Part shown: positions 8,149-17,149 of the stretch, piece after piece | Numbering within the stretch: the stretch's first letter is position 1 | How the letters are laid out: every line of letters begins with the position of its first letter | Assembly (NCBI RefSeq): GCF_025642135.1 | Contig: NZ_CP106793.1 | Location: 682,001-746,000 of the forward strand | Source of the DNA: Streptomyces cynarae | Lineage (GTDB): Bacteria; Actinomycetota; Actinomycetes; Streptomycetales; Streptomycetaceae | DNA length: 64,000 nucleotides | Reading direction: 5' to 3' | Notes under the pieces: model-generated | Told to the model about the DNA's origin: nothing | Seen by the model: the letters and a program-made list of their open reading frames with translations, nothing else | Database searches by the model: none | Made by a program: the position numbers and the translations under genes

Positions 8149-9294
8149 TCAGCGGCACCGGCGGGCGTTGAGCCGTGCGGCCTGACGCGTCAGGTAGTCG
8201 CGCTCGGCGAGGTTGGGTGCCTTTTGGGCCGCCTCGGCGTACAGCCGTGCGGCTGTCGCCAGGTCGCCGTCGCGCTCGTGGAGGTACGCCGCCACCGCGG
8301 TGTGGCGGGGCAGTGAGTCGTCCAGCGCGGCGAGCGCCGCCAGCCCGGCGCGCGGTCCGTCGGCCTCGCCGACGGCGACTGCGCGGTTGAGCCGGACGAC
8401 CGGGCTGCCGGTCAGGCGCACCAGCTCGTCGTACCACTCGAGGATCTGCACCCAGTCGGTCTCCTCTGCGGTGGGCGCATCGGCATGGAGTGCCGCGATG
8501 GCGGCCTGGGCCTGGAACTCGCCCAGCCGGTCGCGGGCGAGGGCGGCTTGCAGGATCCCGACGCCCTCGGCGATCGACTCGGTGTCCCACCGGCCGCGGT
8601 CCTGCTCGGCGAGGGGCACCAGGCTGCCGTCGGGCGCGGTCCGTGTGGCGCGCCGGGCGTGGTGGAGCAACATGAGGGCGAGCAGCCCCGCCACCTCGGG
8701 GTGGTCGATGGCGGCCGCGAGCTGCCGGGTGAGCCGAATGGCTTCGGCGGCGAGGTCGACGTCGCCGGAGTACCCCTCGTTGAAGACCAGGTAGAGGACG
8801 CGCAGGACGGTGGCGACGTCGCCGGGCTGGTCGAACCGGACGCCGGAGACGGTGCGTTTGGCACGGCTGATGCGCTGGGCCATGGTCGCCTCGGGCACCA
8901 GGTAGGCCTGGGCGATCTGGCGGGTGGTGAGCCCGCCGACGGCACGCAGCGTGAGCGCGACCGCGGACGACGGCGTCAGCGACGGATGGGCGCACAGGAA
9001 GTAGAGCTGGAGCGTGTCGTCCACCGCGGGCGCGGGGCCGGGCGCCGGCTCCTCTTCGACGAGGTCCTCACGCCGGCGGCGGGCGGCGTCCGCCCGGGTC
9101 GCGTCGAGGAACCGGCGCCAGGCCACGGTGACCAGCCAGCCCTTGGGGTCCCGCGGTGGGTCGGCCGGCCAGACGCGGACCGCCTCGACCAGCGCGTCCT
9201 GCACGGCGTCCTCGGCCGCCGCGAAGTCGGCTCCGCGGCGGACGAGGATGGCGAGCACGCTCGGGGTGAGGCTCCGGAGCAGGGCCTCGTTCAT
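8149..9294 (-). CDS. ECF sigma factor with C-terminal extension (ECF42 type)
   Basis: A 381-residue protein. Sigma region 2 lies at about 1-80 (DAVQDALVEAV, DPKGWLVTVAWRRFLD), region 4 at about 110-165 (QIAQAYLVPEATMAQRISRAK), followed by a 210-residue C-terminal helical domain (GLLALMLLHHARR, YDELVRLTGSPVVRLNRAVA). This extension and the adjacent YCII protein define the ECF42 group, which has no anti-sigma factor. Its ATG overlaps the stop of the upstream YCII gene as ATGA, so translation is probably coupled. The frame is open further upstream, but that part overlaps the YCII gene. Confidence 0.92.
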   Translation of the reverse strand: MNEALLRSLTPSVLAILVRRGADFAAAEDAVQDALVEAVRVWPADPPRDPKGWLVTVAWRRFLDATRADAARRRREDLVEEEPAPGPAPAVDDTLQLYFLCAHPSLTPSSAVALTLRAVGGLTTRQIAQAYLVPEATMAQRISRAKRTVSGVRFDQPGDVATVLRVLYLVFNEGYSGDVDLAAEAIRLTRQLAAAIDHPEVAGLLALMLLHHARRATRTAPDGSLVPLAEQDRGRWDTESIAEGVGILQAALARDRLGEFQAQAAIAALHADAPTAEETDWVQILEWYDELVRLTGSPVVRLNRAVAVGEADGPRAGLAALAALDDSLPRHTAVAAYLHERDGDLATAARLYAEAAQKAPNLAERDYLTRQAARLNARRCR

Positions 9295-9710
9295 CGATGA
9301 GGACACTCCGTGATGGTGGGCGGTGCGGCCAGGAACGGGCGCAGTTCGAGCCACTCGTGGATCGGCTTCCCGCCCGCTCCGGGGGCGGCCGACAGTTCCC
9401 CGGCCAGTTCGACGGCACGCTCGTAGCTGTCGACGTCGATCACCATCCAGCCGGCGATGAGGTCCTTGGTCTCGGCGAACGGGCCGTCGGTGACCGGGGG
9501 CCGCCCTTCGCCGTCGTACCGGACCCACGTCCCCTCGGGGGCGAGCGCCTGACCGTCGACGAACTCGCCGGTCTTCTCGAGCCGGGCCGCGAAGTCCTGC
9601 ATGTACTGCACGTGCGCCGAGATCTCCTCCGGGGCCCACTGGTCCATGGGCACGTCGTTGACCGGAGCCGGGGCGCCGCGGTAGTGCTTGAGCAGCAAGT
9701 ACTTGGCCAT
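9291..9710 (-). CDS. YCII / DGPF domain protein, partner of ECF42 sigma factor
   Basis: A 139-residue YCII-like protein with the hallmark DGPFAETK and the core KYLLLKHYRG and GWMVIDVDSYERAVELA. It is the first gene of a two-gene minus-strand unit with the ECF sigma gene (ATGA overlap). DGPF proteins are constant neighbours and usual targets of ECF42 sigma factors. They have a ferredoxin-like fold with a conserved His-Asp pair, but their reaction is not established. Confidence 0.92.
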   Translation of the reverse strand: MAKYLLLKHYRGAPAPVNDVPMDQWAPEEISAHVQYMQDFAARLEKTGEFVDGQALAPEGTWVRYDGEGRPPVTDGPFAETKDLIAGWMVIDVDSYERAVELAGELSAAPGAGGKPIHEWLELRPFLAAPPTITECPHR

Positions 9711-9985
9711 CGTGTGTCTCCTCGGTGCTGGTGCGACCCATTGTGGTCGCGTTCACTGCGGGGACGGAGCCAGGCACCGGTTCTCGACATCGCCGTCCGA
9801 ATTTTTTTGATGGCTACGCGGAGCAGCGGATCCGTCTGGAGTCACCTCGCTGAGGCTTGCCGGAATCATCAACCGACGATCTTGCAACGGGCCTGGGTGA
9901 CGTGGCGCCGAGGCACCGCCGGCCTGCGTCAAGGCGCGCCGAACGGGTACTCGGGTCCGGCACACTGACCACAGGGAGGGACACC

Positions 9986-10414
9986 GTGAGCGGTTCGTCG
10001 GTGAAGGCAGTGGGGTGGGCACGCTCCCTGCCGTTGAACAGCGAGGTGAAGACTGCCCGCGACTGGGCGCGCGCACATCTGGAGTCGCTGGGCTGGACGG
10101 ACAGCGCGCCGCAGACGGTGGAGGCCGTACTCCTGACCGTCTCGGAACTGGTGACCAACGCGCACCTGCACGCACACAGCTCCGCGCAGCTGATGCTGAC
10201 CTGGGACACGCGCTGTCTCCATGTCGCCGTGCACGACAACTCCACTGACCTGCCCACCCCTCGTCCACCGAGCACCGAGCAACTCGGCGGGCGGGGCATG
10301 CTGCTGGTGGACGCCCTCGCCGACAACTGGCAGGCACGACCCTGCCCCGATGGCAAGATCGTCCATGCCTGCTTCCGCCCGCCGGTCGCCGCCCGGGAGT
10401 CGGACGACTCCTGA
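9986..10414 (+). CDS. HATPase domain anti-sigma-type regulator
   Basis: A 142-residue single-domain protein: N box ELVTNAHLHA, G1-like VAVHDNSTDLP and GGRGMLLVDALADNW. This is the RsbW/SpoIIAB-like serine kinase family abundant in Streptomyces, which pairs with STAS antagonists and SpoIIE phosphatases. The start is GTG with GGGAGGG five bases upstream. No STAS gene is adjacent. It may work with the two SpoIIE-type proteins in this window, but nothing here proves that. Confidence 0.88.
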   Translation: MSGSSVKAVGWARSLPLNSEVKTARDWARAHLESLGWTDSAPQTVEAVLLTVSELVTNAHLHAHSSAQLMLTWDTRCLHVAVHDNSTDLPTPRPPSTEQLGGRGMLLVDALADNWQARPCPDGKIVHACFRPPVAARESDDS

Positions 10415-10700
10415 CCGAGGCGGTGGCCTTCCCGTGCACCGTGGCGTCGGCCAACGGCAGCAGGGACACCGGAAGAGCCGCCGTTAGAGACCTCCGAGGC
10501 CGTCCCCGTCATCGCCCTTGGTGTCGCCCCCCGGTGAGGGTCCCCCACCGCCCGAAAGTGATACCCGGCCGCTCTCGAGGAACACGCCGCTTCGGCGGAC
10601 ATGGAGGCTGATCACATGGCCGGGAAAAAGGGTTGGGCGGGCTGATGATCCAACTGGTAGCTTGCAGTTGACCGTGACTCCGCCGGAGGAGGTGAGACCC
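10415..10700. other. Intergenic DNA before GNAT leader
   Basis: No gene recognised. The region must hold the promoter of the downstream GNAT gene, but I cannot pick one with confidence. Confidence 0.4.
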
Positions 10701-10754
10701 GTGAACGCTGTATCGAGGTGGGTGCTCCCCCTTTCCGTCACGGTGTGCGACTGA
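10701..10754 (+). CDS. Possible 17-residue leader peptide upstream of GNAT gene
   Basis: A GTG-started open frame (MNAVSRWVLPLSVTVCD) is preceded by GGAGGAGG (10685-10692) at eight bases, a stronger ribosome binding site than that of the GNAT gene itself. It ends 56 bases before the GNAT start at 10811. A leader role is inferred from position and ribosome binding site only. Confidence 0.35.
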   Translation: MNAVSRWVLPLSVTVCD

Positions 10755-10810
10755 TCTAGGTGTCGTCGGGAGCGCCTCTCCACCAAGGCACTCCTGAAAG
10801 GCGAACACCT

Positions 10811-11575
10811 ATGAACACTGTGAGGATCACACGGGTCGCGGAGGCGCAGTGGGAGGCCGTGGCCGACGACCGGATCGTCGGCCAGGGCGATGTCTCGCAC
10901 CGGCCCGACGGGCGGCTCTTCATCAGCATCGACGTGTGGCAGGACGCGGTCTTCGACCAGCTCGCCACCGCGATGCTGACGGGCTTGCCCGAGCCGCTCT
11001 ACACCTTGGTCGGCGAGGCCGACCACGACCTGAAGTCGAGCTGGGAACGGCTCGGCTTCACCGTCGGACGCCGTGAGTGGGAGTACGTCCTGCCCACCGG
11101 CTCGCGCGAAACCGGACTCGGCGAACTGCACCTCCCTGCGGGTGTGACGATCCTGCCCGCCGGCGAGGCGGACGAGAGCCTGCTGCGCACGTTGGACCGC
11201 ACGATTCGCGAAGAAGTCGAAGCCACCGTCGGCTGGCGCACCATGCCGGCCGAGGTGCTGCCGGGCCCGGCAGGGTCCACGCCGGTGGACCCGTCGAAGT
11301 ACGCGACGGCGGTCCGTAACGGTGAGTACGTCGGTCTCGTCCGGGTCGCGCCGGTACGCAGCCGGGCGCGGATCGGGTTGATCGCGATTCGGGCCGATCA
11401 GCGCCGACGCGGCATCGGGCGGGCACTGCTGGCCCACGCGTTGGGCGCGCTGCACCGGAACGGGATCGACTCCGCCTGGGCCGAGGTGGACGAATCCAAC
11501 GCCGCGGCGATCACGCTGGTCGAGGGGGTCGGTGCGCGGCGATCGAGCAGCTACCTGGAACTGGTGCGCCGCTGA
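10811..11575 (+). CDS. GNAT family N-acetyltransferase
   Basis: A 254-residue protein whose C-terminal half (about 125-250) is a GNAT domain: VGLVRVAP, the acetyl-CoA loop [15 protein letters not shown] and [21 protein letters not shown]. The N-terminal half ([20 protein letters not shown]) looks like a degenerate second GNAT-like unit, as in two-domain mycothiol-synthase-like proteins. The acceptor substrate is unknown. The start ATG 10811 has GAAAGG about ten bases upstream. Confidence 0.88.
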   Translation: MNTVRITRVAEAQWEAVADDRIVGQGDVSHRPDGRLFISIDVWQDAVFDQLATAMLTGLPEPLYTLVGEADHDLKSSWERLGFTVGRREWEYVLPTGSRETGLGELHLPAGVTILPAGEADESLLRTLDRTIREEVEATVGWRTMPAEVLPGPAGSTPVDPSKYATAVRNGEYVGLVRVAPVRSRARIGLIAIRADQRRRGIGRALLAHALGALHRNGIDSAWAEVDESNAAAITLVEGVGARRSSSYLELVRR

Positions 11576-11643
11576 CGCCTGCTCACGCACCGAATCCACC
11601 CGGCCGACCACACCCGACTCACCGAATCGAGAAGCGAGACACA

Positions 11644-11868
11644 TTGGCAAGAACAGCGAAGGGCTTGGAAGTCGAGGGCACCGTCCTCGAATGCCTGCGC
11701 AACGCCACCTTCAAGGTGGAGCTGCAGAACGGGCACCACGTGCTCGCGCACATCAGCGGGAAGATCCGGAAGAATTACATCAAGATCCTCCCGTTCGACC
11801 GCGTGGTCGTGGAGCTCAGCCCGTATGACCTGACCCGCGGCCGGATAATCTACCGGTACCGGGGCTGA
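11644..11868 (+). CDS. infA: Translation initiation factor IF-1, accessory copy
   Basis: A 74-residue S1/OB-fold protein: [38 protein letters not shown] and [20 protein letters not shown] are unmistakable for IF-1, which binds the 30S A site. It differs from the housekeeping form by the MARTAK start and K/N changes, and it is not next to rpmJ or rpsM, so I take it as a paralogue. The start codon is TTG with a weak ribosome binding site. Confidence 0.93.
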   Translation: MARTAKGLEVEGTVLECLRNATFKVELQNGHHVLAHISGKIRKNYIKILPFDRVVVELSPYDLTRGRIIYRYRG

Positions 11869-12800
11869 GCAGGGGAAAGTGCGCGCCCGGGACACCCTGG
11901 GCGCGCGCTTCGACTGCCGTTGCCGCCGTATCCGTGCCCGCCCTGGTCGGCCGCCGCGATCTCGACTTCGACGCGGCCGTCTCCGCCCAGGAACTCGCGG
12001 GCGCCGCGGAGCCTTGTCTGCAACCGCTCCTGCGTTGCGCAACTGTCGAGGCGTACGTCGAGAGCCCCAGGCAGGGAGGAGTCGGCTCGTCGCCCGGCGG
12101 GCAGCCGCGCGCCGTCCAATCCGTCGCGCCGGGCGATGAGCACACCAAGTTCGTGACGGCTCACGGCGTCCGGCCCGGCGAGGTGGAACACCCCGGCCGC
12201 GTCGGACAGCGCGATCTCCCACAAGGCGGCGGCCAGGTCTTCGACATGCACCGGGCAGCGGATGTCGTCGGTGAACAAGGCCCCGTCCCGGGTACCGGCC
12301 GCCAAGGCGTGCACCATGCGCTCATGTACGGATTGACCGCGCCCGATGATCAGCGACGTGCGGGCGACGGCGGCGCCCGGCGCCAGCAGCCGCACCGCTG
12401 TCTCGGCGGCCGCCTTCGCAGCGCCGTACGGGGTGACCGGATCGGGCAGACAGCTCTCGTCATAGCAGCCCTGCGCGCCGGAGAAGACCGCGTCGCTGGA
12501 GACATGCACCAGGCGGCATCCCTGCTCGGCGGCGGCCAGCGCCACGCGGATCGCGCCGTCCGCGGTGACCGACCAGTCGGACAAGCCGCTCGACGCGTTG
12601 ACCACGACTGAGGGGGCCACGTCGGCAAGCACCCTGACGACACGCGCAGGGTCGCGGACGTCGAGCGGATGCCAGGCGACACCCGGCGCCCGACCCGGTC
12701 GGGAAGCGAACGTCGCGGCCGTCTCATGCCCCGCCAGGGTGGCCTGGCGGATCAGTTCGGTGCCCAGAAATCCGCTGCCGCCGATGATCAGGACCGTCAT
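11850..12800 (-). CDS. RmlD-like NAD(P)-dependent sugar reductase
   Basis: A 316-residue extended [17 protein letters not shown] cofactor loop, [19 protein letters not shown], the YGAAK catalytic Tyr-Lys and [15 protein letters not shown]. This matches dTDP-4-dehydrorhamnose reductase-type proteins. No other nucleotide-sugar genes are adjacent, so the substrate is uncertain. ATG 12800 starts exactly at the first strand. The last 45 residues are glycine/arginine-rich, run past the normal end and overlap the infA 3' end on the other strand, suggesting loss of an earlier stop. Confidence 0.85.
   Translation of the reverse strand: MTVLIIGGSGFLGTELIRQATLAGHETAATFASRPGRAPGVAWHPLDVRDPARVVRVLADVAPSVVVNASSGLSDWSVTADGAIRVALAAAEQGCRLVHVSSDAVFSGAQGCYDESCLPDPVTPYGAAKAAAETAVRLLAPGAAVARTSLIIGRGQSVHERMVHALAAGTRDGALFTDDIRCPVHVEDLAAALWEIALSDAAGVFHLAGPDAVSRHELGVLIARRDGLDGARLPAGRRADSSLPGALDVRLDSCATQERLQTRLRGAREFLGGDGRVEVEIAAADQGGHGYGGNGSRSARPGCPGRALSPAQPRYR
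11877..11910 (+). terminator. Hairpin after infA
   Basis: An 8-bp perfect GC stem (GCGCGCCC 11881-11888 / GGGCGCGC 11899-11906), flanked by AAG and CTT, follows the infA stop by ten bases. It has no T tract, as is common in Streptomyces. It lies within the 3' extension of the opposite gene. Confidence 0.55.
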
Positions 12801-12978
12801 GGACCGACACGGTAGCGAACGCGGGATCGATGGCGTGCCGGGTCCCGGCCTCACCCGACGGCGGCCGAGGGGTGACTCACCGCTTCAATCGGCGAGTTGA
12901 GTGTCGTGGTCGGTGAGCGAGCCGATCTCGCCCCCGACGCACAAGGCTGCCGTGTCGGGGCGTCGTTGAGGCTCCGTG

Positions 12979-13719
12979 TCAGGGCAGGGCGAGGACGCAG
13001 AACTCGTGGCCCTCCGGGTCCGCCAGGCACGTCCACGGGACGTCGCCCTGGCCGAGGTCGAGGTCGGTGGCGCCGAGGGCCCGCAGCCGGGCCACCTCCG
13101 CTGCTTTGTCGTCACCGGGGTACGGCAGCAGGTCAAGGTGGACGCGGTCTGGCACGGTCTTCACGCCGGGCGTGCGGAGGAACTCGAGATACGGGCCGAC
13201 GCCGTCGGCGGAGCGCAGCGCCGCATGATCGTCGGTCACCTCGTGCAAAGTCCAGTCCATCGCCTCGCCCCAGAACCGCGCCATGGCCCGCGGATCCGCG
13301 CAGTCGACCACCACCGCGGCGATCGGTCCGGTGTCCTGGTAGATCTCCCGAGGCTCCAGCACGCAGAACTCGTTGCCCTCGGGGTCGGCGAGGACCGTCC
13401 ACGGCACGTCGCCCTGGCCCACGTGGGCGGGTGTCGCGCCGAGAGCCTTCAGGCGCGCGACCAACTCCGCCTGATCGGCCGCGGAGTTGGTGGCGAGATC
13501 GAGGTGCACACGGTTCTTTGCCGTCGTCTTGGGTTCCGGGACGGGTACGACGTCGACGCAGACGGCGACCGGGTCCGGCCAGAGGAGGCCGCCACCGGGT
13601 CCGACGTACGTCGTCACGCCGGGGCTGTAAGCACTCCAGCCGAGCGCCTCCGCCCAGAACCGGCCGACTGCCGAGTGATCAAGAGCCTTTATGTTCACCT
13701 GAACAGGTCGCAGCGCCAT
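12979..13719 (-). CDS. Two-domain VOC family protein
   Basis: A 246-residue protein with two tandem VOC units (about 1-120 and 130-246). Each ends with near-identical segments, DVPWTVLADPEGNEFCVL and DVPWTCLADPEGHEFCVL, showing internal duplication. Related actinobacterial proteins are annotated as glyoxalase-like and have no known substrate. It starts at ATG 13719 (ALRPVQVNIKALD). Confidence 0.88.
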   Translation of the reverse strand: MALRPVQVNIKALDHSAVGRFWAEALGWSAYSPGVTTYVGPGGGLLWPDPVAVCVDVVPVPEPKTTAKNRVHLDLATNSAADQAELVARLKALGATPAHVGQGDVPWTVLADPEGNEFCVLEPREIYQDTGPIAAVVVDCADPRAMARFWGEAMDWTLHEVTDDHAALRSADGVGPYLEFLRTPGVKTVPDRVHLDLLPYPGDDKAAEVARLRALGATDLDLGQGDVPWTCLADPEGHEFCVLALP

Positions 13720-13882
13720 GCAGCGATCCTACAAATGATCAGCCGCTGTGACCGGTGCTCAGTGGCGGGATCTCCGAGCTACCTGGCTGATCCTTTCGGC
13801 TTCCACCATGGCTCAGCAGAGTCACGGGCGGCAGCGACCGTCACGACGGACGTCTCCGGGTGCCTGTGCCGGGGGGTTCGGT

Positions 13883-14566
13883 TCACGCTTGCAGGATGCG
13901 GACTTGGTCAAGCCTGCCGGGCTCGAAGACCGCCGCAGCGATCCGAACCTCGGATCGGAGCGCCGACCAGAGTTCGTCCAACAAGGCGCTGCGGCTGTCG
14001 GCTGTCGTACGCACCTCGTGGAACGGGGTTCCGGTGGCGATGGTGTGGCCGTCGGACCGGTAGGTCGTCATGAGGACGCCCTCTCCGGGCTCAAGGTTCG
14101 ACACCTGCAAGGTCATGCGGTTGGTGGAGGCCCGATCCAGGCTGCTGCGGCGGGCAGCCCCGAACCACGCGTCGGCACCGGTAGGCCCGCCTGCTGTCAC
14201 GGTGAGGCGCGGGGTGAAGATCGGTGGGTCCGGTTCGTAGTCCAGTCCGCCGAGCGACAACGGCATGGGCAGACCGTCGGCAACCCGGTCGGCGACGGTG
14301 GCGACCTGTTCTCCGTTGCCGAAGATCAGCCATTCTCCGCTCTGCCGAGCTGCGACGTAGTGACGCAGGTGGTCGTGCTCGCGTTCGTCGATGGGTGCGA
14401 CGACCAGGTCGCCGTCGGCGGCGAGGCGGAGGGATCGCGCACGTGATGCGGCGCTTCGCCCGGTCAGGAAGTAGGCCCCGAGCCGGGAGCCGTCGCCAGT
14501 TCTGCACCACAGGACTCCGCGTCCCGGATAGCGGTTCTCCTCAAGCACCTTGTTCAGCTGGTCCAC
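13883..14566 (-). CDS. IMP cyclohydrolase-like (PurO-like) protein
   Basis: A 227-residue protein beginning DQLNKVLEENRYPGRGVLWC with AYFLTGRSAASRAR and YEPDPPIFTPRLT. These resemble the archaeal-type IMP cyclohydrolase fold (PurO, PF07826), an Ntn-hydrolase-like fold that closes FAICAR to IMP. Streptomyces make IMP with PurH, so this copy may have another role. It is a single gene with no purine genes nearby. Confidence 0.75.
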   Translation of the reverse strand: MDQLNKVLEENRYPGRGVLWCRTGDGSRLGAYFLTGRSAASRARSLRLAADGDLVVAPIDEREHDHLRHYVAARQSGEWLIFGNGEQVATVADRVADGLPMPLSLGGLDYEPDPPIFTPRLTVTAGGPTGADAWFGAARRSSLDRASTNRMTLQVSNLEPGEGVLMTTYRSDGHTIATGTPFHEVRTTADSRSALLDELWSALRSEVRIAAAVFEPGRLDQVRILQA

Positions 14567-14839
14567 CGTGTGGTCCGTCCTTCCTGCCTTCTCGTCGGTG
14601 CATGGAAGCTACCGCTGCCCTCGGACACCGGTGCGGGCAGGTCGGACGGCCGTCTCTGCGTCGCCGGGAGGGAAGCGACACCGCCCCGAGTCGAGCCGTC
14701 ACGCATCGCCATATCCCCCCGGATCCCGGCCCGCCGGCCGATCCAGGATGTGCCGCCTCGGCCGGGGGCGACTATGAAGGGAGGCAGCGGCCACGCTTGG
14801 GCGCGATCCTGGGTACCGAGTGAGGCAGGAGGTCGGCGC
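14567..14839. other. Divergent intergenic region
   Basis: A 273-base gap between the PurO-like gene (minus) and the phosphatase gene (plus). No ORF with normal codon use or strong hairpin. It should contain both promoters. Confidence 0.4.
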
Positions 14840-16912
14840 ATGGGCACAGCGGACTCCTCCAGAGCAGGCGGAGACCAGCCTGCGGCCAGTCCTGCCGCCC
14901 CACCGAGTGGCCTGCTCGACTTCCTGAGCGTCGCTGCTGTGGTGCTGGATGCGAACGGGCAGGTGGTGTTCTGGAGCCCTCAGGCCGAGGAACTGTTCGG
15001 CTACACCGCGGCGGAGGCGCTGGGCCGGTTCGCCGCGCGGCTGATGGTCCACGAAGAACACTGGGACGAGGTGATCAAGCTTTTCACCGAGGTCATGGAA
15101 TCGGGCGCCGACTGGGCCGGGGCGTTCCCGATCCGGCACAAGGACGGAAGCACCCGCCTGGTGGAGTTCCGCAACATGCGGCTGCTGGACGACCGCGGTG
15201 AGACGTATGCCCTGGGCCTGGCCGCGGACCAGGCGACGGTGCGGCGGGTCGAACGGGACGTCGCCCTGACCGCGCGCCTGGTGTCCCAGTCCCCGATCGG
15301 GCTGGCCATCCTGGATACGGAGCTGCGTTACGTGACCGTGAATCCGGCTCTCGAACGCATCACCGGCCTGCCTGCCGCCGAGCGGGTGGGGCGGCCGGCC
15401 GGCGAGGTGCTGACCTTCCTGGACAGGGGGAATGTCGAGGCACGTTTCCGCCGTGTCCTCGAGACGGGGGAACCAGTCGTGGACCGGCACATCGTCTGTC
15501 GTCCCCCGGGCGACCCCGATCATGAGCATGCCTGGTCCGTCTCCTACTACCGGCTGGAGGATGCCGCCGGGCGGGTGCTGGGCATGGCCTATTTCGTCAT
15601 CGACATCACCGAGCGCCACCGAGCCGCCATCGATGCGGCACAGGCACGCCAGCGCCTCGCCCTGATCGCCAAGGTCTCCGCCTCCGTGGGCACCACCCTC
15701 GATCTGGAAACGACAGCGCATGAACTGGCTGAGGCCGTCGTACCGGATCTGGCCGACATGGCCACCGTCGACGTTCTCCACAGCCTGCTCTACGGACGGA
15801 CCGTGCCGGACGCGGGTCCGACGCGCTTCCGCGTCCTCGCCATCGGTGCGGCCCGCCCGACAGATGCGGTCCGCGCGCTCGGCCCGCCCGGGGGACTCGC
15901 CACGTACGGCAGCGACCGCCTCATCACCCAGTGCGTGCGTAGCCGCAAGCCCGTCCTGGTGCGCCACACCACCCCTGGTGATCTGCGGCGCATCGCCCGC
16001 GACAGCGAGGCCGCCTCCCTCCTCGCGGCGGCCGGTGTGCACTCCTACCTCGCCGTACCTCTCGTGGCCCGGGGCGAAGTCCTCGGCGCCATCGCCCTCA
16101 AGCGCACGCACAACCCCGCGCCCTTCGATGACGACGACGTCTTCCTCGCCTGCGAGGTGGCCTCCCGCGCGGCGGTGTGCATCGACAACGCCCGCGGGTA
16201 CCAGGCCCAGCGTCACGCGGCCCTCACCCTTCAGCGCAGCCTGCTCCCCGAGCCCCCGTCACACCTTCCCGGCCTTCGGATCGCCTGCCGCTACCAGCCC
16301 GCCGGCGCCACGAGCGAGGTCGGCGGCGACTGGTACGACGCAATACCCCTGCACGCGGGCAAGACCGCCCTGATCGTCGGCGATGTCATGGGCAGCGGCA
16401 TCAACGCCGCCGCCACGATGGGCCAGCTCCGCAGCGCCACCCGCGCCTTCGCCGAACTCGACCTCGCCCCCGCCGAGGCCCTCCGCCACCTCGATCACCT
16501 GACCGAGAGCGTTCAGCAGACCATCACCACCTGCGTCTACTGCGTCTACGACCCTGCCCAGGGCCAGTGCCACATCAGCCTCGCCGGGCATCTGCCTCCG
16601 GCCCTGCTCCGTCCCGGCCGGCCGGCGGAGCTCCTCGATCTGCCCACCGGTGTCCCGCTGGGCGTCGGAGGCGTGCCCTTCGAGACCACCACCATCGCCT
16701 TCCGCCCCGGCGATCAGCTCACCCTCTACACCGACGGCCTGGTCGAAACCCGCAGCGAACCCATCGACGCCCGTCTGGACACGCTCCTGGGAGCCCTCAC
16801 GGAGGTGCGCGGCTCGGATCTGGGAGAAGTCTGCGACCGCCTCCTGGACATCCGCCGGCCACCCGGCGGCGAGGACGACGTCGCCCTGCTCGTCGCCCGA
16901 GCTCAAACCTGA
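14840..16912 (+). CDS. PAS-PAS-GAF-SpoIIE protein phosphatase
   Basis: A 690-residue sensor phosphatase. PAS 1 is at about 20-140 (VVLDANGQVVFWSPQAEELF), PAS 2 at about 145-265 (ILDTELRYVTVNPALERITG), GAF at about 285-445 ending VCIDNARGYQ, and SpoIIE/PP2C at about 465-688. All metal-binding motifs are present: GGDWYDAIPL, GDVMGSG and GEDDVALLVA. It should dephosphorylate a STAS anti-anti-sigma factor in response to a PAS/GAF signal. ATG 14840 has AGGAGG seven bases upstream. It contrasts with the degenerate homologue at the window start. Confidence 0.95.
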   Translation: MGTADSSRAGGDQPAASPAAPPSGLLDFLSVAAVVLDANGQVVFWSPQAEELFGYTAAEALGRFAARLMVHEEHWDEVIKLFTEVMESGADWAGAFPIRHKDGSTRLVEFRNMRLLDDRGETYALGLAADQATVRRVERDVALTARLVSQSPIGLAILDTELRYVTVNPALERITGLPAAERVGRPAGEVLTFLDRGNVEARFRRVLETGEPVVDRHIVCRPPGDPDHEHAWSVSYYRLEDAAGRVLGMAYFVIDITERHRAAIDAAQARQRLALIAKVSASVGTTLDLETTAHELAEAVVPDLADMATVDVLHSLLYGRTVPDAGPTRFRVLAIGAARPTDAVRALGPPGGLATYGSDRLITQCVRSRKPVLVRHTTPGDLRRIARDSEAASLLAAAGVHSYLAVPLVARGEVLGAIALKRTHNPAPFDDDDVFLACEVASRAAVCIDNARGYQAQRHAALTLQRSLLPEPPSHLPGLRIACRYQPAGATSEVGGDWYDAIPLHAGKTALIVGDVMGSGINAAATMGQLRSATRAFAELDLAPAEALRHLDHLTESVQQTITTCVYCVYDPAQGQCHISLAGHLPPALLRPGRPAELLDLPTGVPLGVGGVPFETTTIAFRPGDQLTLYTDGLVETRSEPIDARLDTLLGALTEVRGSDLGEVCDRLLDIRRPPGGEDDVALLVARAQT

Positions 16913-16939
16913 GGGACCACAGCACGCCGACCGCCCGGG

Positions 16940-17085
16940 TGCCCGCACGGCGTGCCTGCGCTGCGACCAGCGCCTCCACGTCGTCGTAGGCCCGCGTGCC
17001 GTGGCGGTCGGCGAGCAAGCCGACGGCCGGCGCCTCCTTGCCCTGCGAGACGCCCGGGTCCGGTGGGCCCTCAGCCGCCTCTGCA
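16940..17085 (-). pseudogene. Gfo/Idh/MocA oxidoreductase fragment
   Basis: The minus strand reads LADRHGTRAYDDVEALVA, matching ELADRHGTRAYEDMDALLA in the intact gene at 4158-5096. The two loci share 29 identical bases (16984-17012 and 4942-4970). The frame upstream is only loosely similar and there is no start or Rossmann loop, so it is a small internal remnant lying between the phosphatase and SIR2 genes. Confidence 0.65.
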
Positions 17086-17149
17086 CGGTGCCCCCTGCTG
17101 CTGAATCAGTGCGAACGTCTGAAAGCGGCCTGTTCCGTACTCTGGTGGC

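Noticed and set aside
8149..9777. A single 542-codon protein spanning the ECF sigma gene and its upstream region
   Set aside because: The upstream part is the shifted frame of the YCII gene. The sigma domain starts at the ATG that overlaps the YCII stop.
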